The notes under the pieces were generated by a model. It was not told the DNA's origin and did no database searches. It was given only the letters and a program-made list of their open reading frames with translations. Made by a program: the position numbers and the translations under genes. Shown here in pieces: positions 42,601 through 51,851 of a stretch of 64,000 nucleotides of DNA. Every line of letters begins with the position of its first letter. Position 1 is the stretch's first letter. This DNA is from Rossellomorea vietnamensis NBRC 101237 (GTDB lineage: Bacteria > Bacillota > Bacilli > Bacillales > Bacillaceae_B): positions 1 through 64,000 of the forward strand of contig NZ_BCVQ01000022.1 of NCBI RefSeq assembly GCF_001591825.1. The letters are read 5' to 3'.

Positions 42601-43946
42601 AAGTCCTTGATCATATTTTAGTAACAAATAATCTAGCAAACTCGACAATGATTGATAGTGTCAACATCAACTCTGACTTTAGTGAAGAGGATGGACGTGC
42701 AAGCGACCATGATCCGGTACTTGCTAAAATTCACTTTGAAAATGAAGATGACGACGGCGGTACACCTACTGACCCAGACCCAACGGAACCAGAAGATGGG
42801 AGACTGACGATTGATCTGGATTCCTCGTTGATCGTTTCTGGTGTTCAAAAGCTAAACGATGAAAAAGTATCACAACTATTGAAAAAATTCAGCGGTGAAT
42901 TTGAAAAAGTCACCTTCGAGTTAAGCACAGATGCTCAAGCTATAGAACTTTCAGACAAGGTTCTTCAAGCATTGAAAGATAATAACGAAGCAACTGTCAT
43001 TGAAGTAAAGACTGCTTTCGGAACATATATGCTTCCTATCAATGAATTGGATGTACAGAATATCGATAGTGCGAGAGTTGTAATCAAGAAAGTGTCAGGA
43101 ACTGAACTCGGTGACCTTGAAGTTGTTTCTCCTGTCGTTGAATTTAATGTAGTAGTAAACGATGGAGAAAAAGAAGTAGAGTTGTCACACTTCGATCAAT
43201 ATGTAAAGCGTAGCCTTATGACAGATCAAGAAGTGGATCCAAGCAAAGCAGTCGCGGTTATGATTAAAGAAGATGGAACCATCAGAGCTGTTCCAACTTT
43301 ATTTGATGGTAACAATGCTATGATCATGAGTCAGACCAATAGTCGTTATGCAGTCGTCCAAATGGACAAAACCTTCAAAGATGTGAATGACGGAGTGAAC
43401 TGGGCAGAGGAGTATATTGAAACATTAGCTTCTAAACACATAATCTACGGGAAAACCGCAGAACTTTATTCTCCGGATGCCGATATGACCCGTGGTGAAT
43501 TTGCTGCTTTAATATCCAGAAGCTTAGGACTAGTTGCGGATGCTCCTTATGCCGGTCAGTTTAAAGATGTTTCAGGAAACGAAGCAGTAAATAAAGATGG
43601 TGAACTTGTGGCAGCGTGGGAAGCAGGTATTATAAAAGGTAAGGAAGATGGTACCTTTAAACCATACGATAAAATTTCCCGTGCGGAAGCAGCCATTATG
43701 ATTGCTAGAGCTATGGATTATGTCGGATATGATGAAGCAGATTTAGATGGTAATAAGGGTTCTGAGCAATATAAGGATTCTAAATACATGTCTGATGAAG
43801 CTCAAAAAGCCCTCGACCTTGCCACTCAGGCTGGTATCATGAACGGTATGGCAGGCGGAGTATTCAAGCCAAATGATTATACAAAGCGGGATCAAATGGC
43901 AAAAATCATTGCTGAGACATTACGTTTTGTTGAGTTTATGAACTAA
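39639..43946 (+). CDS. Giant SLH-anchored extracellular nuclease/phosphatase
   Basis: An exported multidomain protein of 1435 residues. A signal peptide (about 1-33, ATVASGMALGLL...NVSAAEE) is followed by a lamin-tail domain (about 35-175: DLIISEYIEGSSNNKAIELYNG). Then come an OB-like domain (about 205-380), a chitobiase C-terminal-like domain (about 390-467: IHYTTDGTDPTSASPVYTEP) and a second OB-like region. The endonuclease/exonuclease/phosphatase domain (about 730-1035) has ASYNIENF, IVGLVEVQD, ANHFNSKGGD, VLGDLNDFE and SDHDPVLAKI. After a linker there are three SLH repeats (about 1245-1435) for wall attachment. It is similar in plan to B. subtilis YhcR/YfkN-type surface nucleases and may degrade extracellular DNA for phosphate. 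The start is ATG at 39639 after GGAGGAAG. Confidence 0.88.
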   Translation: MKSKKIKRQLLSATVASGMALGLLTPSLPQNVSAAEEGFQDLIISEYIEGSSNNKAIELYNGTGLDINLDNYSLELYINGDKTNKRSMQLSGTLSNGEVLVISNKQASTAILAKANIQDSTVTSFNGNDPITLNKGDTVIDSIGQVGSSATFASEVTLLRKDSVFTGDSDETNDFEPSVDWSALPQDTIDYLGFHPSGDIPSDTEPVELSTIADARTAPKGTVVKVQGTATAVFEAGGQINLFIQDGTAGVIVRASGLTAEPGDEVIAEGKLGDYYGMQQIEATATSVEITEEDKGVPSPASLTSTDLSAENGEEHEGIFVEFTDVTVKSKDSNGNFTATDSKGEFVIKPNDGTMIEVGKTYEILRGVVDYNFDEYKLVPRNTADVIETAFSVTADPASGSVVEGTKVTLQTATEGGSIHYTTDGTDPTSASPVYTEPLELTSDVTIKAVVVKDGDTSEVATFTYKILKSADGLSIHDIQGESHTSPYENMTVSNVEGIVTGKAGSSAFYMQAETPDDNVATSEGIYVYAKGSSVNVGDKVNVAGQVKEWREDGYSDAKDLLTTQITASAVSVESSGNTVPAAVVVGEDRVPPTEVVEDDEMKTFDPETDGLDFYESLEGMLIEIPDATITGPIEYDELSVVVNTSDDQLRTRAGGVLISPEDYNPERMLIDVDGININAKTGDTLNGSVTGNVSYDYSNFKIRPTGDFPEIIDGGTVREVTAITPVKEDLTIASYNIENFYAGIDQSKVDKIAESIVKNLKTPDIVGLVEVQDNNGPTDDGTTDASASYKAIIKAIEEAGGPTYEFTDIAPSDKVDGGQPGGNIRVGFIYNPDRVQLTDKEAGDAVTPVDVDENGLTQNPGRVDPMNEAFDDSRKPLAAEFMFNGEKVIVVANHFNSKGGDGALFGAEHPVFLGSEAQRVKQATIINNFVKDVNENVDDANVVVLGDLNDFEFSNPLKTLKGDVLTDMMEKLPTKERYSYIYQGNSQVLDHILVTNNLANSTMIDSVNINSDFSEEDGRASDHDPVLAKIHFENEDDDGGTPTDPDPTEPEDGRLTIDLDSSLIVSGVQKLNDEKVSQLLKKFSGEFEKVTFELSTDAQAIELSDKVLQALKDNNEATVIEVKTAFGTYMLPINELDVQNIDSARVVIKKVSGTELGDLEVVSPVVEFNVVVNDGEKEVELSHFDQYVKRSLMTDQEVDPSKAVAVMIKEDGTIRAVPTLFDGNNAMIMSQTNSRYAVVQMDKTFKDVNDGVNWAEEYIETLASKHIIYGKTAELYSPDADMTRGEFAALISRSLGLVADAPYAGQFKDVSGNEAVNKDGELVAAWEAGIIKGKEDGTFKPYDKISRAEAAIMIARAMDYVGYDEADLDGNKGSEQYKDSKYMSDEAQKALDLATQAGIMNGMAGGVFKPNDYTKRDQMAKIIAETLRFVEFMN

Positions 43947-43958
43947 GATTGATCAAGC

Positions 43959-43995
43959 AAAAGCATCTACTCTTTAAGAGTAGGTGCTTTTTTTC
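43959..43995 (+). terminator. Nuclease gene terminator
   Basis: AAAAGCATCTACTC pairs with GAGTAGGTGCTTTT, followed by a T-run. Confidence 0.9.
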
Positions 43996-44059
43996 CTGAT
44001 TATGTAACTATTTATTTTATTTTTCGTCTAATATGTATCAAGCCAAAAGGGATGAGTAG

Positions 44060-45346
44060 ATGAAAAATCAATTAAAATATACCGTCATGATCTCAGTGTT
44101 TTTATCGTTAACGGCTTGTGGGAGCGGTAGTCAAGTTGGAACCATCCAACAAAGTCAAGGTGAAGATCAAGCTCAATCTCAATCCGCCGTGCCGGAAAAC
44201 AATTCAGGCTGGAAAACCATTGAGATCATAAGTGACCGAAACATCATAGCGAAGCTGGAACAAACGGCCCAAGAGACACCAAAATGGAATCAAACTGTCC
44301 AAAAAGTAAAAGAAGGGCAGGACTATAAAAAAGGGCAATTTGGTAAACCCACTGATGAATTAGCAAATGAATTAGCACTTCAATCGGTTGTTGGAAATAC
44401 GGTTATGCCGCTGTTGGAAGAAATATATGGAGGATACCGAGGATTAGATGAAGCTGGAGTCGTCTTTTCAGAAAGCAAGAGTAGGGGGGCTGAGCAATCA
44501 GGTTTTTGGATTGGTATTAAAAAACCAGATGACCGATTGAAAAAGTTTCTCACTGAAATGCAAAAAAAGGTGGATGCTGGAGAACTTAAAGCCAAAGATC
44601 TCTTTATCTTCTATACACCCCATACGACAGCTGAAAATAATCTTTTGATGAATAAAGTAAATGAAAAAGTGAGAGCCATTGTTAAAAAGCATGAGACACC
44701 GGATCGTTTAGCAGGTGAAGTCTCAGTGGATACCGTTACCGGGAATATTGAAATCGGACATAATTTTCTCACCGAAGATCAGAAAGACGGTTTGGTCGAT
44801 GCTTTCCCAAACAGGAAGGTGGTCTTTCATCAACAAGGTCGACTTGTTCCTAAGAAAGGAGAAAAGGACATAACTTATCCTAAAGATAAGTACTCCAAGG
44901 AGACGTCAAAAGAAGGTGAATACGTCATGAATCTTGGGGAGAACGGAATGCTCCTGGTTTCTGCTCAGTCAGTAGACTTTAGTGAAACAGGCGGAGAGAA
45001 GGAATTTTATTCAGCTACAAGATATAAGTTTCCGGAAGCCTCACAAAAATTACAAGTGGGACAAAGGGTAAAGGTAGAGGCTTCCGGACCCATTATGGAA
45101 TCCTATCCGGGTCAGGGTACAGCTCTCTATGTGGACGTTCTCCCTGAGTATAAACCGGAACATGCTGATTTATCAGAGTCAAAAGTGATTCAGTCGGGGA
45201 TCAAAAAAGCGGGGAATGATCAAAATCATTACATCCTAAGTATCCGGGATCTCTCTTATAATGAAAAAGAAGATGAGTGGACCATTATATTCCTTAAGGA
45301 TAAAGAAGTAATCGAGATTGTCATACCAGATGAGGAAAGTAGGTAA
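44060..45346 (+). CDS. DUF3221-containing lipoprotein
   Basis: A 428-residue lipoprotein with lipobox LSLTACGS. The N-terminal part (about 40-270) is charged and helical and contains VDTVTGNIEIGHNFLTE, which resembles a BON/secretin-like strand pattern but is not assigned. Residues about 285-360 match DUF3221 (GEYVMNLGENGMLLVSA, SQKLQVGQRVKVEASGPIMESYPGQG). Function unknown; DUF3221 proteins are common surface lipoproteins in Bacillus. Confidence 0.7.
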   Translation: MKNQLKYTVMISVFLSLTACGSGSQVGTIQQSQGEDQAQSQSAVPENNSGWKTIEIISDRNIIAKLEQTAQETPKWNQTVQKVKEGQDYKKGQFGKPTDELANELALQSVVGNTVMPLLEEIYGGYRGLDEAGVVFSESKSRGAEQSGFWIGIKKPDDRLKKFLTEMQKKVDAGELKAKDLFIFYTPHTTAENNLLMNKVNEKVRAIVKKHETPDRLAGEVSVDTVTGNIEIGHNFLTEDQKDGLVDAFPNRKVVFHQQGRLVPKKGEKDITYPKDKYSKETSKEGEYVMNLGENGMLLVSAQSVDFSETGGEKEFYSATRYKFPEASQKLQVGQRVKVEASGPIMESYPGQGTALYVDVLPEYKPEHADLSESKVIQSGIKKAGNDQNHYILSIRDLSYNEKEDEWTIIFLKDKEVIEIVIPDEESR

Positions 45347-45350
45347 CTAG

Positions 45351-45389
45351 AAAAAGAGTGCATGGACTCAGAATCCATGCACTCTTTAA
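45351..45389. terminator. Bidirectional terminator
   Basis: AAAGAGTGCATGGA pairs perfectly with TCCATGCACTCTTT. It ends the lipoprotein gene and the convergent LysM-NlpC gene. Confidence 0.92.
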
Positions 45390-45392
45390 TAA

Positions 45393-46595
45393 TCAATACA
45401 ATCGTTTAAATCCATCGAACTTTGAACTCCAATACGAGTCACTCAAACTAGTAATCTCTACGCCGTTGTCCCCTGCGTGGATAAATTGATTATTCCCTAA
45501 ATAAATCCCCAGGTGAGAGATTCCTTTTTTGTAGGTATTCTCAAAGAATACCAAATCGCCGGGTTTTGGACTGTCAACGTAATATGACCGACTGTAATAC
45601 CCTTCGCTTGAGTATCTTTTTAACGCTTGACCAGCCTCTTTATGTACATAATAAATGAATCCACTGCAATCAAAGCCTGCAGGTGTTGTGCCACCCCAAA
45701 CATAGGGGGTTCCAAGGAGCAATTTTGCCTGAGTGACTACATCAACACCGCCCTGAGGGGAATTCACCGGGGTGGACGAATCAATAGAATGGCCTATTGA
45801 AAGAACCTGACCAGCCAAAATACGCTCATTCGTAAGGTTATTCCACGTCCTTAAATCCTGTATGGATACGTTAAACCGATTTCCAATGGCTGAAAGAGAA
45901 TCTCCAGGCTGCACGGTATATTTTTTGCTTTCTGTCGTATTTTCGGGTAGTGTGTGTGTTTCTTCCGTTTGGGTACCCGTGGTTTTGACTGTTTTCAACT
46001 GTTGGCCGATATAAATCGTATCCTTTTTTAAACCGTTCAGATCTTTAATCTGCTGAATAGACATGCCAAGCCTTACGCTGATATGTGATAAAGTATCTCC
46101 GGATTTTACTGTGTATGTAGCTGTTTGCTGAATAATTGGGTGACTTGGTTCATATGTATCGGGTGTGGAAGGTGTTGAAGAACTGTTCGATACATTAAGT
46201 TTCTGCCCTGGAAAAATTAAATGATTTGTCAGGTTATTGCGCTTCATTAACTCAGATATTGAAATGGAGTATAAATTTGCAATCTTTCCAAGAGTATCAC
46301 CAGACTTAACCTCATATGATTTGGTTGGAACAATGATGGATTTGGGCAGATCAGTTTTAGGTTGGGTCTGAGGAAGAGAGCTTGTCTGGACAACTTTTAG
46401 AACTTGGTTTGGAAATATAGCATCTCTCGACAAGTTGTTCAATGCTTTTAAATCGTTCACATTTGTATTGTATTTTTTTGAGATCGACCATAAAGATTCA
46501 CCGGACTCGACTTTATGAGTGCTGGCCGAAGCATGTGCAATGAAACCGGAAGATAAAATTGCCGTTGTCGTCACTGTTACGATCGCTTTTTTCAA
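45393..46595 (-). CDS. LysM-NlpC/P60 peptidoglycan endopeptidase
   Basis: A secreted D,L-endopeptidase of about 400 residues, of the LytE/CwlS type. A signal peptide is followed by four LysM domains (HKVESGESLWSISKKY; YEVKSGDTLGKIANLY; YTVKSGDTLSHISVRL; YTVQPGDSLSAIGNRF). The C-terminal NlpC/P60 domain has the catalytic Cys in AGFDCSGFIYYV and His in ISHLGIYLGNNQFIHAG. The start is TTG at 46595, after AAAAGGAG; upstream in-frame ATGs precede the ribosome binding site. It cleaves wall peptide stems during growth or separation. Confidence 0.92.
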   Translation of the reverse strand: MKKAIVTVTTTAILSSGFIAHASASTHKVESGESLWSISKKYNTNVNDLKALNNLSRDAIFPNQVLKVVQTSSLPQTQPKTDLPKSIIVPTKSYEVKSGDTLGKIANLYSISISELMKRNNLTNHLIFPGQKLNVSNSSSTPSTPDTYEPSHPIIQQTATYTVKSGDTLSHISVRLGMSIQQIKDLNGLKKDTIYIGQQLKTVKTTGTQTEETHTLPENTTESKKYTVQPGDSLSAIGNRFNVSIQDLRTWNNLTNERILAGQVLSIGHSIDSSTPVNSPQGGVDVVTQAKLLLGTPYVWGGTTPAGFDCSGFIYYVHKEAGQALKRYSSEGYYSRSYYVDSPKPGDLVFFENTYKKGISHLGIYLGNNQFIHAGDNGVEITSLSDSYWSSKFDGFKRLY

Positions 46596-46825
46596 TTTGT
46601 CTGTTCTCCTTTTCAACATGAGATATTGGTTGATTCCGACATTTTTTATCATATAGTGGAAGATTATAGTATTAATTAGAATATATCATAAAAGATTGTT
46701 AGTAAGTCTAAATTTTTTGAAAATTTTTGTGGGGAATTTGGATTATGTGTAATAGATATAATCTTAATAAAGATTGAAAGGGAGCTTTGGATTTTTATCA
46801 GGGGAGAGAAGAAATAGCAACATAA

Positions 46826-46862
46826 ACAAACCGCTTGGAGATTACTCCAAGCGGTTTGTTAT
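46826..46862 (-). terminator. trhO terminator
   Basis: ACAAACCGCTTGGAG and CTCCAAGCGGTTTGT form a perfect 15-bp stem with an ATTA loop. Confidence 0.9.
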
Positions 46863-46872
46863 ATATTATCAC

Positions 46873-47838
46873 TTAAATAGTCGTTTTTACCTTCTCATTC
46901 TCAATCACTGCCAAACGCTCTGCCACTTCTTCCTCCGTCAAACCGTGTTCCATAACATAGCGGTTCTCAGGACTCGTGCGGCACTCATGTGAGCAGCTTC
47001 TCATATATTTATGCTCATTTTCTTCAGAGCAAAGGATCTTTCGGTTACAAGGCGGGTGTGCACAGTTTACGTAGCGTTCACAAGGTTCGCCTGTGTAGAA
47101 ATCTTTCCCTACGACAACGTGTTCGGTCTGGTTGACAGGAACACCGATGCGCTCGTCGAATACGTAAAGCTGACCGTCCCAAAGTTGCCCTTTTACTTCA
47201 GGGTCTTTACCGTAAGTTGCGATACCTCCGTGCAGCTGTGCAACATTCTCAAAGCCTTCTTTTACTAGCCAGCCTGAGAATTTTTCGCAGCGGATCCCAC
47301 CTGTACAATACGTGATGATTTTCTTGCCTTCAAGTTTATCTTTATTATCGCGGACCCAGTTCGGAAGATCGCGGAAGTTTTTGATATCCGGCTTCACGGC
47401 TCCTCTGAAGTGACCCAATTCATATTCATAGTCGTTACGTGCATCAAGGAGGATTGTATCTTCCTGTTGGATTTGTTCAAAGAAATCCTTTGGCTCAAGA
47501 TATTCACCAGTAAGCTCATTCGGATTCACATCATCTTCAAGACGGAGAGTCACAAGCTCTGGACGGTGCTTCACTTTCAATTTCTTGAACGCGTGCTCGT
47601 CTGCTTCATCAATCTTGAATACAGTATCCTTGAAATGTGGATCCTGTCTCATCGCTTCCATATAAGCATCCGTCTGTTCGATCGTACCGGAACATGTCCC
47701 GTTGATTCCTTCAGAAGAAATCAGGATGCGCCCCATCAGGCCGATATCCTGGCACATTTGTTTGTGCTGGGCAGTGACTTCCTCGGGGTTCTCAATGTCT
47801 ACATAGTTGTAATACAGTAGTACTCGGTAATCTTTCAT
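46873..47838 (-). CDS. trhO: tRNA uridine(34) hydroxylase, rhodanese-related
   Basis: TrhO (YceA/YbfQ family) introduces 5-hydroxyuridine at wobble position 34 of tRNAs in an oxygen-dependent way. About 321 residues: an N-terminal ferredoxin-like domain ([31 protein letters not shown]), a rhodanese domain with active-site Cys in [17 protein letters not shown], and a Cys-rich C-terminal part ([21 protein letters not shown]). The start is ATG at 47838 after TAGGTGG; the GTG at 47850 belongs to that ribosome binding site. Confidence 0.93.
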   Translation of the reverse strand: MKDYRVLLYYNYVDIENPEEVTAQHKQMCQDIGLMGRILISSEGINGTCSGTIEQTDAYMEAMRQDPHFKDTVFKIDEADEHAFKKLKVKHRPELVTLRLEDDVNPNELTGEYLEPKDFFEQIQQEDTILLDARNDYEYELGHFRGAVKPDIKNFRDLPNWVRDNKDKLEGKKIITYCTGGIRCEKFSGWLVKEGFENVAQLHGGIATYGKDPEVKGQLWDGQLYVFDERIGVPVNQTEHVVVGKDFYTGEPCERYVNCAHPPCNRKILCSEENEHKYMRSCSHECRTSPENRYVMEHGLTEEEVAERLAVIENEKVKTTI

Positions 47839-48090
47839 GTTTATTTCCACCTATCGATATATATTTGCAAGATATAATCTTAGGATTCAGTTCCTTATTA
47901 CTCTTACGATGTACTATTATAACAAATTTTTACGAAAATGCATCATATGAGAGTGAGAAATACTGGGGATTGTGAGGAAATGGTGGTGGAAATTGAGTTT
48001 AGAATATAAAATATAAATACATTAAATTTGTAAATCTGGATACGATTTGAAACAATGAGTATAAGAATAAATAAGGGGTTGTCACTACAT

Positions 48091-50097
48091 ATGATCAAAA
48101 AAATCATGCTGCTTTGTACCTTCATCGCTCTCAGCCTACTGTTCGCAGGATGTCAGGAAAAGGCCCAGCCGGATGATCGCCTGCAGGAATACGTGGATCT
48201 TTGGAATAAAGGGAAGTTTGATAGTATGTTCTCAGATTACGCAAACTCTTCAACCAAAGATACATACAAAAAAGCAGATTTCGTTACAAGATATAAAGAC
48301 ATCTATAAAGATCTGGAAGTGAAGGATGTAAATGTATCCTTTAAAAAGCCTGATGAAGAGGTAGAGTGGGATAAAGAAACAAAAGCCAAATTCCCCATGA
48401 CCATCTCGTTTAAAACTCTCGCCGGTGAGGTTTCATATAAAAAAGATGTCACGTTGACAAAAGAAAAAAAGGACGACGATGAAAACTGGTTCGTGGATTG
48501 GGACCCTTCGTTCATCCTGCCTGAAATGGAAAAGGATGATAAAGTCGGAGTGGAAAGCATTTCTGCCAAACGCGGCGAGATCCTCGACCGGAATCAGCAG
48601 CCCCTTGCTGTCAACGGGGAAGCCTTTGAGCTTGGGATTGTCCCGAAAGAGTTCAATGAAAATGACTTGAGCAAGCTGTCATCCCTATTGGATTTGTCAA
48701 CAGACCAAATAAAAAGTAAATTGGACGCTAGCTGGGTGAAGCCTGACTATTTTGTCCCAATTAAAAAAATTGCCTTAAAAGAGCGTCCTCTCGCACTGGA
48801 AGTAATTGAACTGGACGGCCTTTATTCCAAGCGGGTGCCTGCAAGGGAATATCCGTACGGAGAAGCCACTGCCCATCTGACCGGTTATATCGGAAAGCTG
48901 ACAGCAGAAAAATTGGAGAAGCTAAAAGACAAAGGCTATACTGCTCAATCCTTGATGGGTTTAAGCGGAGCAGAGGAAGTCTATGAGGATCAGCTGCGGG
49001 GCAAAGACGGACAGCGTATCTATCTGAAGCAACCAGATACAGAAGACACCTTCACCGTAGCCGAGCAACCGGTTGAGGACGGAAAGAACATCACCTTAAC
49101 CATTGATGCCGAGATGCAAAAGAAAATATACGCACAGATGAAGGATGAGGCAGGAACGGCAGCCGCCATCAATCCCCAAACAGGAGAGGCACTGGCCCTT
49201 GTGAGCACGCCTGCCTATGATCCGAATGAGTTTGTATTAGGGATGTCTTCAGAAAAATATAAAAAACTGGCGGACGATCCGAAAAAACCGCTCAGGAACC
49301 GATTCCAGCTTGCCTATTCACCGGGATCCACAATGAAGGGCATCACAGCATCCGTCGGTCTGAAATCCGGCAAGCTGGATCCTTCAAAAATCTATGATAT
49401 CCCGGGGAAGAAGTGGCAAAAGGATGAATCATGGGGTAATTATAAAGTGGTCCGTGTTTTCGACAATGAGAGCAAAGTGGATCTCGAAAGCGCCCTTAAA
49501 TTCTCGGACAACATCTATTTTGCACGGGTCGGACTGGATATGGGTGCCGAGACGTTTATTGCAGGTTTGAAGGATTTCGGCTTTGGCGAAGAAATTCCTA
49601 TGTCTTACCCGATCTATAAATCACAGGTTTCAAACGACGGAAAAATCTCCAAAGAAGTCCAGCTGGCCGATTCTGCTTTCGGTCAAGGGGAAGTGCTGAT
49701 GAGCATCGTTCACATCGCAAGTGCATATAGCGGGATCATCAACGATGGCACGATGATGGAACCAAAACTCCTGAAGGATGAAGAACCAAAAGTGTGGAAG
49801 AAGGATCTGCTTTCGAAAGAACAGGCAGATATGATGAAAACGGATTTTCGAAAAGTGGTCACAGAAGGCATCGCCGGAAAAGCGAGTGTTGAAGGTAAGG
49901 AGATTGCCGGTAAGACCGGTACGGCAGAGATCAAGTCGGAGCAGGGGACGAAAGGCAAGGAAAATGGAGTGTTCGTTTCCTATGATCAGAATGATCCGTC
50001 CATGGTCCTTGCCATGCTCCTTGAAGATGTACAAGATGCCGGGGGAAGTACGCATACTGTCCAAGTGGCCAAGAAGTTTTATGATACTTGGAAATAA
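48091..50097 (+). CDS. pbpC: Penicillin-binding protein 3 (class B transpeptidase)
   Basis: 668 residues, the same length as B. subtilis PBP3. A lipobox-like SLLFAGCQE suggests lipid anchoring. An NTF2-like MecA N-terminal domain (about 25-145), a dimerisation domain (about 150-330) and the transpeptidase domain follow. The catalytic Ser is in SPGSTMKG (about residue 413), the second motif is SDN in FSDNIYF, and the third is KTGT in IAGKTGTAEI. This class is related to low-affinity, beta-lactam-tolerant PBPs. ATG at 48091 is chosen because AAGGGG lies before it and the open frame upstream has no ribosome binding site. Confidence 0.93.
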   Translation: MIKKIMLLCTFIALSLLFAGCQEKAQPDDRLQEYVDLWNKGKFDSMFSDYANSSTKDTYKKADFVTRYKDIYKDLEVKDVNVSFKKPDEEVEWDKETKAKFPMTISFKTLAGEVSYKKDVTLTKEKKDDDENWFVDWDPSFILPEMEKDDKVGVESISAKRGEILDRNQQPLAVNGEAFELGIVPKEFNENDLSKLSSLLDLSTDQIKSKLDASWVKPDYFVPIKKIALKERPLALEVIELDGLYSKRVPAREYPYGEATAHLTGYIGKLTAEKLEKLKDKGYTAQSLMGLSGAEEVYEDQLRGKDGQRIYLKQPDTEDTFTVAEQPVEDGKNITLTIDAEMQKKIYAQMKDEAGTAAAINPQTGEALALVSTPAYDPNEFVLGMSSEKYKKLADDPKKPLRNRFQLAYSPGSTMKGITASVGLKSGKLDPSKIYDIPGKKWQKDESWGNYKVVRVFDNESKVDLESALKFSDNIYFARVGLDMGAETFIAGLKDFGFGEEIPMSYPIYKSQVSNDGKISKEVQLADSAFGQGEVLMSIVHIASAYSGIINDGTMMEPKLLKDEEPKVWKKDLLSKEQADMMKTDFRKVVTEGIAGKASVEGKEIAGKTGTAEIKSEQGTKGKENGVFVSYDQNDPSMVLAMLLEDVQDAGGSTHTVQVAKKFYDTWK

Positions 50098-50102
50098 AGA
50101 GA

Positions 50103-50129
50103 GAGAGGGGCAGATGCTCCTCTCTTTTT
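50103..50129 (+). terminator. pbpC terminator
   Basis: GAGAGGGGC pairs with GCTCCTCTC around AGAT, followed by TTTTT. Confidence 0.85.
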
Positions 50130-50142
50130 CAATGCGAAAAAT

Positions 50143-50169
50143 AATCCCCAAAGACCTCCTTTGGGGATT
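50143..50169 (-). terminator. SDR gene terminator
   Basis: AATCCCCAAAG pairs with CTTTGGGGATT; on the minus strand it is followed by ATTTTT. Confidence 0.85.
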
Positions 50170-50176
50170 AAAGTGT

Positions 50177-50968
50177 TTATAAAGCAGTGACCATTCCACC
50201 ATCAACGACCAATGATTGCCCGGTTAAGTAGGTATTGGCATCTGAAACGAGGAAGGCAATCACTTTGGCAAACTCATCCGGTTCACCATAGCGTCCTATA
50301 GGGATCGTTTTCTCATTCATACTTCTCAGCTCGTCCACGGTCATATTCCGTTTCTCAGCGTTTAGTTGATCCAGCTCCGCCACCCGGTCCGTTGCAATTC
50401 TTCCGGGACCGACCGTGTTGATGAGAATGTGATCCTGTGCGAGTTCCCTTGATAAGCTTTTTGATAACCCGACCATTCCGGTCCTGAACGTATTTGATAG
50501 AATCAGACCGTCGATGGCTTGCTTCGTAGACGATGAAGCAATATTCACGATCCGCCCACCATTATTTCTTTTCATATGAGGAATGACCTCCCTGATCGTT
50601 CGAATATAGCTGAGGAGGTTCAATTCAAAGGCATACTGCCAATCGTCATCCTCGAACTTTTGAAATCCTCCCGCTGGCGGGCCGCCCGTATTATTGACGA
50701 GAATATCCACGCCACCCAGTTTCGATACCGAGGTTTCTACGAGGGAGCGGATATCTTCGGGCTTCGTCATATCACATGTCATGTAATGAATGTGCTGATT
50801 CCCGGTTAATTCGATGATTTCATTTGCAGTCTTCTGAAGCTCTTCTTCATTTCTGCTGGAAATAAGCACGCGGGCTCCTTCTTTCGCCAGTTCCAGTGCC
50901 GTGGCTTTTCCTAAACCTTTACTTGATGCGGTCACGATGACTGCTTTATCTTTTAATCCGAAATCCAT
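50177..50968 (-). CDS. Short-chain dehydrogenase/reductase lacking the usual Tyr-Lys pair
   Basis: About 263 residues. The NAD(P)-binding motif is TASSKGLG, with NNTGGPPAGG and a C-terminal YLTGQSLVVDGGMV typical of SDRs. Where classical SDRs have YxxxK this one reads LILSNTFRTG, so both catalytic Tyr and Lys are missing, while Ser (IASSST) is kept. A subgroup of Bacillus SDRs annotated as reductases shares this. Activity is uncertain. The start is ATG at 50968 after GAGGTGG. Confidence 0.85.
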   Translation of the reverse strand: MDFGLKDKAVIVTASSKGLGKATALELAKEGARVLISSRNEEELQKTANEIIELTGNQHIHYMTCDMTKPEDIRSLVETSVSKLGGVDILVNNTGGPPAGGFQKFEDDDWQYAFELNLLSYIRTIREVIPHMKRNNGGRIVNIASSSTKQAIDGLILSNTFRTGMVGLSKSLSRELAQDHILINTVGPGRIATDRVAELDQLNAEKRNMTVDELRSMNEKTIPIGRYGEPDEFAKVIAFLVSDANTYLTGQSLVVDGGMVTAL

Positions 50969-51004
50969 TTCAATCCACCTCATTTTATTGTCTGCCGTTA
51001 TATA

Positions 51005-51757
51005 TTAAAACCGTATTTCTTTTAATCTTTCGTTGGTTCCTTCCAAGTCAAATTCTTCGGGGTTGTGATCCGCAAACCATTCCCTGAAAAACATGACTTC
51101 CTCATCTTTTTCACCGGGGTTTGATAGTACTTCTAAAACATGTTGATAATGCTTGATACCCCCACCATTTTCTAGAGGACGATTTCGTTTCCCCTTAAGG
51201 CAAACCGGAAAATTCAATTTTTGATCCTCTGATATTTTCTCGAGGAGGATCTGGTGCTGCCAATTGTCTCCAAAATCATAGGTGTAAGATATCTTATCGT
51301 TCTCTTCATCCAACACATTTCCAAGGATCGCTTTACTGGAGTCATAAGTCCGATTCGCATCAAATTCATACTCTTCGTTAGGATATTCAAACTCACCATG
51401 TCGAGTATCGAAAGAGTATAAATGTGAATTCGTCCAACCCATTACTGCTTGGATTACATGATGAAATTGATGGAGGGAAACAATGTTAGGAATGAGTACC
51501 CGTCTCCAAATGGGCGGTTTTGCCCCTTTTAAAGAAATTTTTAACTGAAAGGTTTTTTTCTCCACAGGTTGTGTTACTTCTTTTTCTACCTTTGGATTAG
51601 TTACATTTGGCAGAATTTGAGTCAATATTGGTTCTTGGAATTGTTCGATAAGCGTAGTTTCAAGTCTTTTCTGATCTAGGGGAGGTAATGCTCTGTATTC
51701 TTCCGAGGTTTTCAGCTTAGTGATGAGGCTTTGCAGGAGATCTTCATGATTTAGCAT
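51005..51757 (-). CDS. Plasmid pRiA4b ORF-3-like protein
   Basis: 250 residues. Residues about 65-230 match the pRiA4b ORF-3-like family (FQLKISLKGAKPPIWRRVLIP, HQFHHVIQAVMGWTNSHLYSF, YTYDFGDNWQHQILLEK, CLKGKRNRPLENGGG). The family is widespread and of unknown function. CCAAGGAGGAAAATT precedes the ATG. A single gene. Confidence 0.85.
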   Translation of the reverse strand: MLNHEDLLQSLITKLKTSEEYRALPPLDQKRLETTLIEQFQEPILTQILPNVTNPKVEKEVTQPVEKKTFQLKISLKGAKPPIWRRVLIPNIVSLHQFHHVIQAVMGWTNSHLYSFDTRHGEFEYPNEEYEFDANRTYDSSKAILGNVLDEENDKISYTYDFGDNWQHQILLEKISEDQKLNFPVCLKGKRNRPLENGGGIKHYQHVLEVLSNPGEKDEEVMFFREWFADHNPEEFDLEGTNERLKEIRF

Positions 51758-51851
51758 AATTTTCCTCCTTGGATTATCACCATTGAGTATAAGGGGAGAA
51801 CATGTTGGGAGATGATTTATAGTCTTATATAAAGAAGGAAGCGTAATAAGA

